From NCBI RefSeq assembly GCF_002831565.1, contig NZ_CP025096.1, positions 62,001-126,000 on the forward strand: 64,000 nucleotides of DNA, in the 5' to 3' direction. A program made the position numbers and the translations under genes. Below, one piece after another: positions 61,987-64,000 of this stretch. The notes under the pieces were generated by a model. That model ran no database searches. It saw nothing but the letters and a program-made list of their open reading frames with translations, and was not told the origin of the DNA. Source of the stretch: Spirosoma pollinicola. Its GTDB lineage: Bacteria > Bacteroidota > Bacteroidia > Cytophagales > Spirosomataceae. Every line of letters starts with the position of its first letter. Within the stretch, counting starts at the first letter, position 1.

Positions 61987-62475
61987 ATGAAAACTCAATC
62001 AGTTTCTAATCCAGCCCTGCGGGACAACTTCAGAAATGCCAGCCTGTTAGTTATTGAGGACAATCCTGATCATGGAAAACTAATTAAGGATTCGATCGCT
62101 CAGTGTTTACCCGAAGTGAAAATCGCGCTGGTCTCCTCCGAAGCAGAAGCCCTTTCCTTTTTGAACCAGTGCCTCACCGAAGAATGGAATTATCCAAAGC
62201 TAATTTTACTGGATCTGTACTTGCCAGAACCCCAGCATGGCTGGCACTTGCTGAATCAAATTAAAGCGATGCCAGCCGCGATGGGTAAAATTCCGGTCGT
62301 ACTGCTGAGTCAATCAAACAATCAGGCTGATATTGCCGAAGCCTACCAGCGTGGTTGCTCCTCATATCTGGTTAAACCCCGACTGGCCGCCGACTGGCTT
62401 CGCTATTTTCAAAGCCTGCGTACCTACTGGTGGGAAACCGTTACCCTACCCAAGGTTGAGATTTCTCTGTTTTAG
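61987..62475 (+). CDS. Single-domain response regulator (Rcp1-like)
   Basis: 162 residues, one receiver: VIEDNPDHGK, phosphoacceptor in LILLDLYLPEPQHG (about residue 76), LLSQSN and the lysine in LVKPRL. The helix-rich tail is short. No kinase is directly adjacent on this strand. Confidence 0.88.
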   Translation: MKTQSVSNPALRDNFRNASLLVIEDNPDHGKLIKDSIAQCLPEVKIALVSSEAEALSFLNQCLTEEWNYPKLILLDLYLPEPQHGWHLLNQIKAMPAAMGKIPVVLLSQSNNQADIAEAYQRGCSSYLVKPRLAADWLRYFQSLRTYWWETVTLPKVEISLF

Positions 62476-62483
62476 TCAACTGG

Positions 62484-63266
62484 CTAAGCGGCTAATTGAA
62501 CAACCATCAACCAGTAATCCAGTAGCTGGTCGAGTGTTTGAACCAATAACGATGGGTCGTTCGGGACGACCACCACAGAATTGGCGTCGAGCAGATACGC
62601 CTGCATCATGTTTTCTCCCGGTGGTATCATATAAATTACCGGAATGGCCCGCAACCGGGTATGCGCCTTGAGTCGTTGCAGAGTCAAAATACTATCGGCC
62701 CGATCGAGTCGTGAATCAATCAGAATTAGTGCGGGCCAGTCGGCAGGAGAACTAAGCAGTAGCGCGGAGGCTAGTTCTGCTCCAGCACCGGTGGACTGCA
62801 ACATATAAGGCACATCCAGTTTATGGAGGCATTGCCGGGTTAACAACAACATATCACCGCACATGATCACCTGTACCCGCAGCGGTGCAACAACTTCCTG
62901 CGCCAAATCAGGTGGACTGGCTACCGACGATTCCATAAAATCAACGGTGGCTTCAGTGGTTTGTAATAACTGAGCCACTGCTCTCCATCGCCGTCGGCTC
63001 ACCGGCAGTTCGGTGCCATCCACCAACCGGACCAATCCGGCCATTTTGGGCCGGGGAGGCTGGTGAACACTGGCAACACAAGCCGGATTAATAAGAGCTG
63101 TTTTATGAATGCGGATAAACGTTGGTAGCCGTTCTTCAAAATAAACTAAGGGTTTAGCCAGTAAGCGTCGTTCGCCATTTCGAAATTTGAGCCAGGCATA
63201 GTTATCGGCCCCAATGAAATAGGCCAGTAAAGATGGCTGTTCGAGAAGTTGGTGAATGAGTAGCAC
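62484..63266 (-). CDS. LytTR-receiver protein with reversed domain order
   Basis: 260 residues. The LytTR DNA-binding domain is at the N terminus (about 15-105; IGADNYAWLKFRNGERRLLA, FIRIHKTALINPACVASV), and a receiver-like domain at the C terminus (about 128-258; LILIDSRLDRADSILTL, VIYMIPPGE). The usual order in LytTR regulators is receiver then LytTR. The receiver keeps the phosphoacceptor aspartate in IDSRLD but has VPNDP where the lysine-proline pair should be, so activity is doubtful. Confidence 0.8.
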   Translation of the reverse strand: MLLIHQLLEQPSLLAYFIGADNYAWLKFRNGERRLLAKPLVYFEERLPTFIRIHKTALINPACVASVHQPPRPKMAGLVRLVDGTELPVSRRRWRAVAQLLQTTEATVDFMESSVASPPDLAQEVVAPLRVQVIMCGDMLLLTRQCLHKLDVPYMLQSTGAGAELASALLLSSPADWPALILIDSRLDRADSILTLQRLKAHTRLRAIPVIYMIPPGENMMQAYLLDANSVVVVPNDPSLLVQTLDQLLDYWLMVVQLAA

Positions 63267-63329
63267 GATCGTTTTGGTTTTACTTTAGATGAGCAGCAGA
63301 TGAAAATTCCGGTCAGTTTTCCAGCTGCA

Positions 63330-63743
63330 TCAAGGAACTATGCCGCTCCTTGTATCGACCCAGTAGGCACAGACCTGTTTGAATAGCTTCTTCATCGCAT
63401 CGATATTCATGGGTTTTGCCAGACAGGAATTTGCTCCGGCCTGGTAACACGCCTGAATTTCGCCTTCTGCGGTTTCACTGGTTATCATCACCACCGGAAT
63501 CGGTTTCCAGTCTTGTCTGGCCTTGAGTTGTTGTAAGGTCTGTTGCCCACTCATTTCCGGCATATGCAGATCGAGCAATAATAAAGATGGCCGTTCCGGA
63601 TTCGTTTGCAGGCTATTCAGCAGTGTCTCACCGCTTGAAAACAATAAAACTGCATACTCAGGCAGGAATTCAACAAACACGTACTGAACCAGATGCAGGT
63701 AATCTGCTTCGTTATCGGTTACGTAAATTAATGGCTTATTCAT
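63330..63743 (-). CDS. Single-domain response regulator
   Basis: 137 residues, one receiver: VTDNEADYLHL, phosphoacceptor in LLLDLHMPEMSG (about residue 58), ITSE and lysine in LAKPMN. It lies 63 bases before the LytTR-receiver gene and 62 bases after the histidine kinase whose end is at 63806, probably one operon. Confidence 0.9.
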   Translation of the reverse strand: MNKPLIYVTDNEADYLHLVQYVFVEFLPEYAVLLFSSGETLLNSLQTNPERPSLLLLDLHMPEMSGQQTLQQLKARQDWKPIPVVMITSETAEGEIQACYQAGANSCLAKPMNIDAMKKLFKQVCAYWVDTRSGIVP

Positions 63744-63805
63744 GCAAACTTATCGGTTTTACCAGGTGCAAAACAGGTTGAATCCAGTAGGTAGAGTTTG
63801 ATTTT

Positions 63806-64000
63806 TTAACCCGCTGCCTGTGCATGGTTATACAACATTGGCAACCGGATACGGAATAAGGTGCCCCTGCCGGTAATACTTTCGATCTCCAGATTAGCAC
63901 TCAACAGTTCGCATAATCGCTTCACTATCTGCAACCCAATTCCTTCGCCCTGTTTTGTCTTATGGCTCAGCTCACTCAGTTGTTCAATCGGCGGAATGAT
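63806..64000 (-). CDS. Sensor histidine kinase, C-terminal end (5' part beyond window)
   Basis: 64 residues of the HATPase domain: GEGIGLQIVKRLCELLSANL (G2 box and following helix), then GRGTLFRIRLP and a short tail to the stop at 63806-63808. The frame is open to base 64000. It should be the kinase for the receiver 62 bases downstream. Confidence 0.8.
   Translation of the reverse strand: MIPPIEQLSELSHKTKQGEGIGLQIVKRLCELLSANLEIESITGRGTLFRIRLPMLYNHAQAAG

Overview
The window looks like chromosome of a Cytophagales bacterium (Bacteroidota), most like Spirosoma and relatives. The signs are a SusC/SusD pair, a TonB-linked porin with a carboxypeptidase-regulatory-like N terminus, giant secreted repeat proteins with SdrD-like modules, a PspC/GIN-domain protein paired with PadR, many Rcp1-like single-domain receivers, and promoters of the Bacteroidota type (TTG, about 20 nt, TAnnTTTG). 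The genus is an inference from gene content; no rRNA is present.

Layout. 1-8 kb is housekeeping: a beta-CASP metallo-hydrolase (cut by the left edge), a PBP4-type D-Ala-D-Ala peptidase, a CHASE3 histidine kinase with overlapping receiver, hslV, an Lrp/AsnC regulator, an unusual 158-nt tRNA-like RNA with its own promoter and terminator, and lepA. 8-18 kb is metabolic and stress related: two paralogous cupins, a secreted esterase divergent from a Nudix-type regulator across a 26-bp perfect palindrome, an acetyltransferase, a zinc alcohol dehydrogenase, a three-subunit Tat-exported molybdenum aldehyde oxidoreductase, a broken cyclophilin-like gene and an OsmC protein. 18-30 kb starts with a Crp/Fnr regulator and then a 35-residue leader peptide ending in Cys-Cys-Cys-Cys, an ACT-like small protein, SusC, SusD, an S51 peptidase, two tandem paralogous DoxX-like membrane proteins and a flavin oxidoreductase. 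The plain reading is an amino-acid- or sulfur-responsive uptake operon. 30-38 kb holds a PNPOx-fold protein, an OmpA-type lipoprotein-like protein, an MpaB-family oxygenase, L-serine dehydratase, an AI-2E-type transporter, and the PspC/PadR pair.

38.6-45 kb is a probable photosensory operon on the minus strand: bacteriophytochrome histidine kinase, receiver, multi-PAS histidine kinase (split by a frameshift at a G GGA AAA heptamer) and a photoactive-yellow-protein-like protein that keeps the chromophore cysteine and pocket residues at PYP spacing. 46-56.4 kb carries two giant secreted proteins built from the same modules, with a near-identical 264-bp DNA segment in both and a similar Cys-rich basic C-terminal tail. 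57-64 kb has LytTR proteins, receivers, a lone SdhB-type iron-sulfur protein, a zinc dehydrogenase with a small membrane-anchored partner, a DUF72 protein and the C-terminal end of another histidine kinase (cut by the right edge).

Many gene ends are marked by long perfect inverted repeats, each with its own sequence. No CRISPR array, transposase, integrase, prophage or rRNA was found. All calls are from reading sequence and translations; no database search was run.
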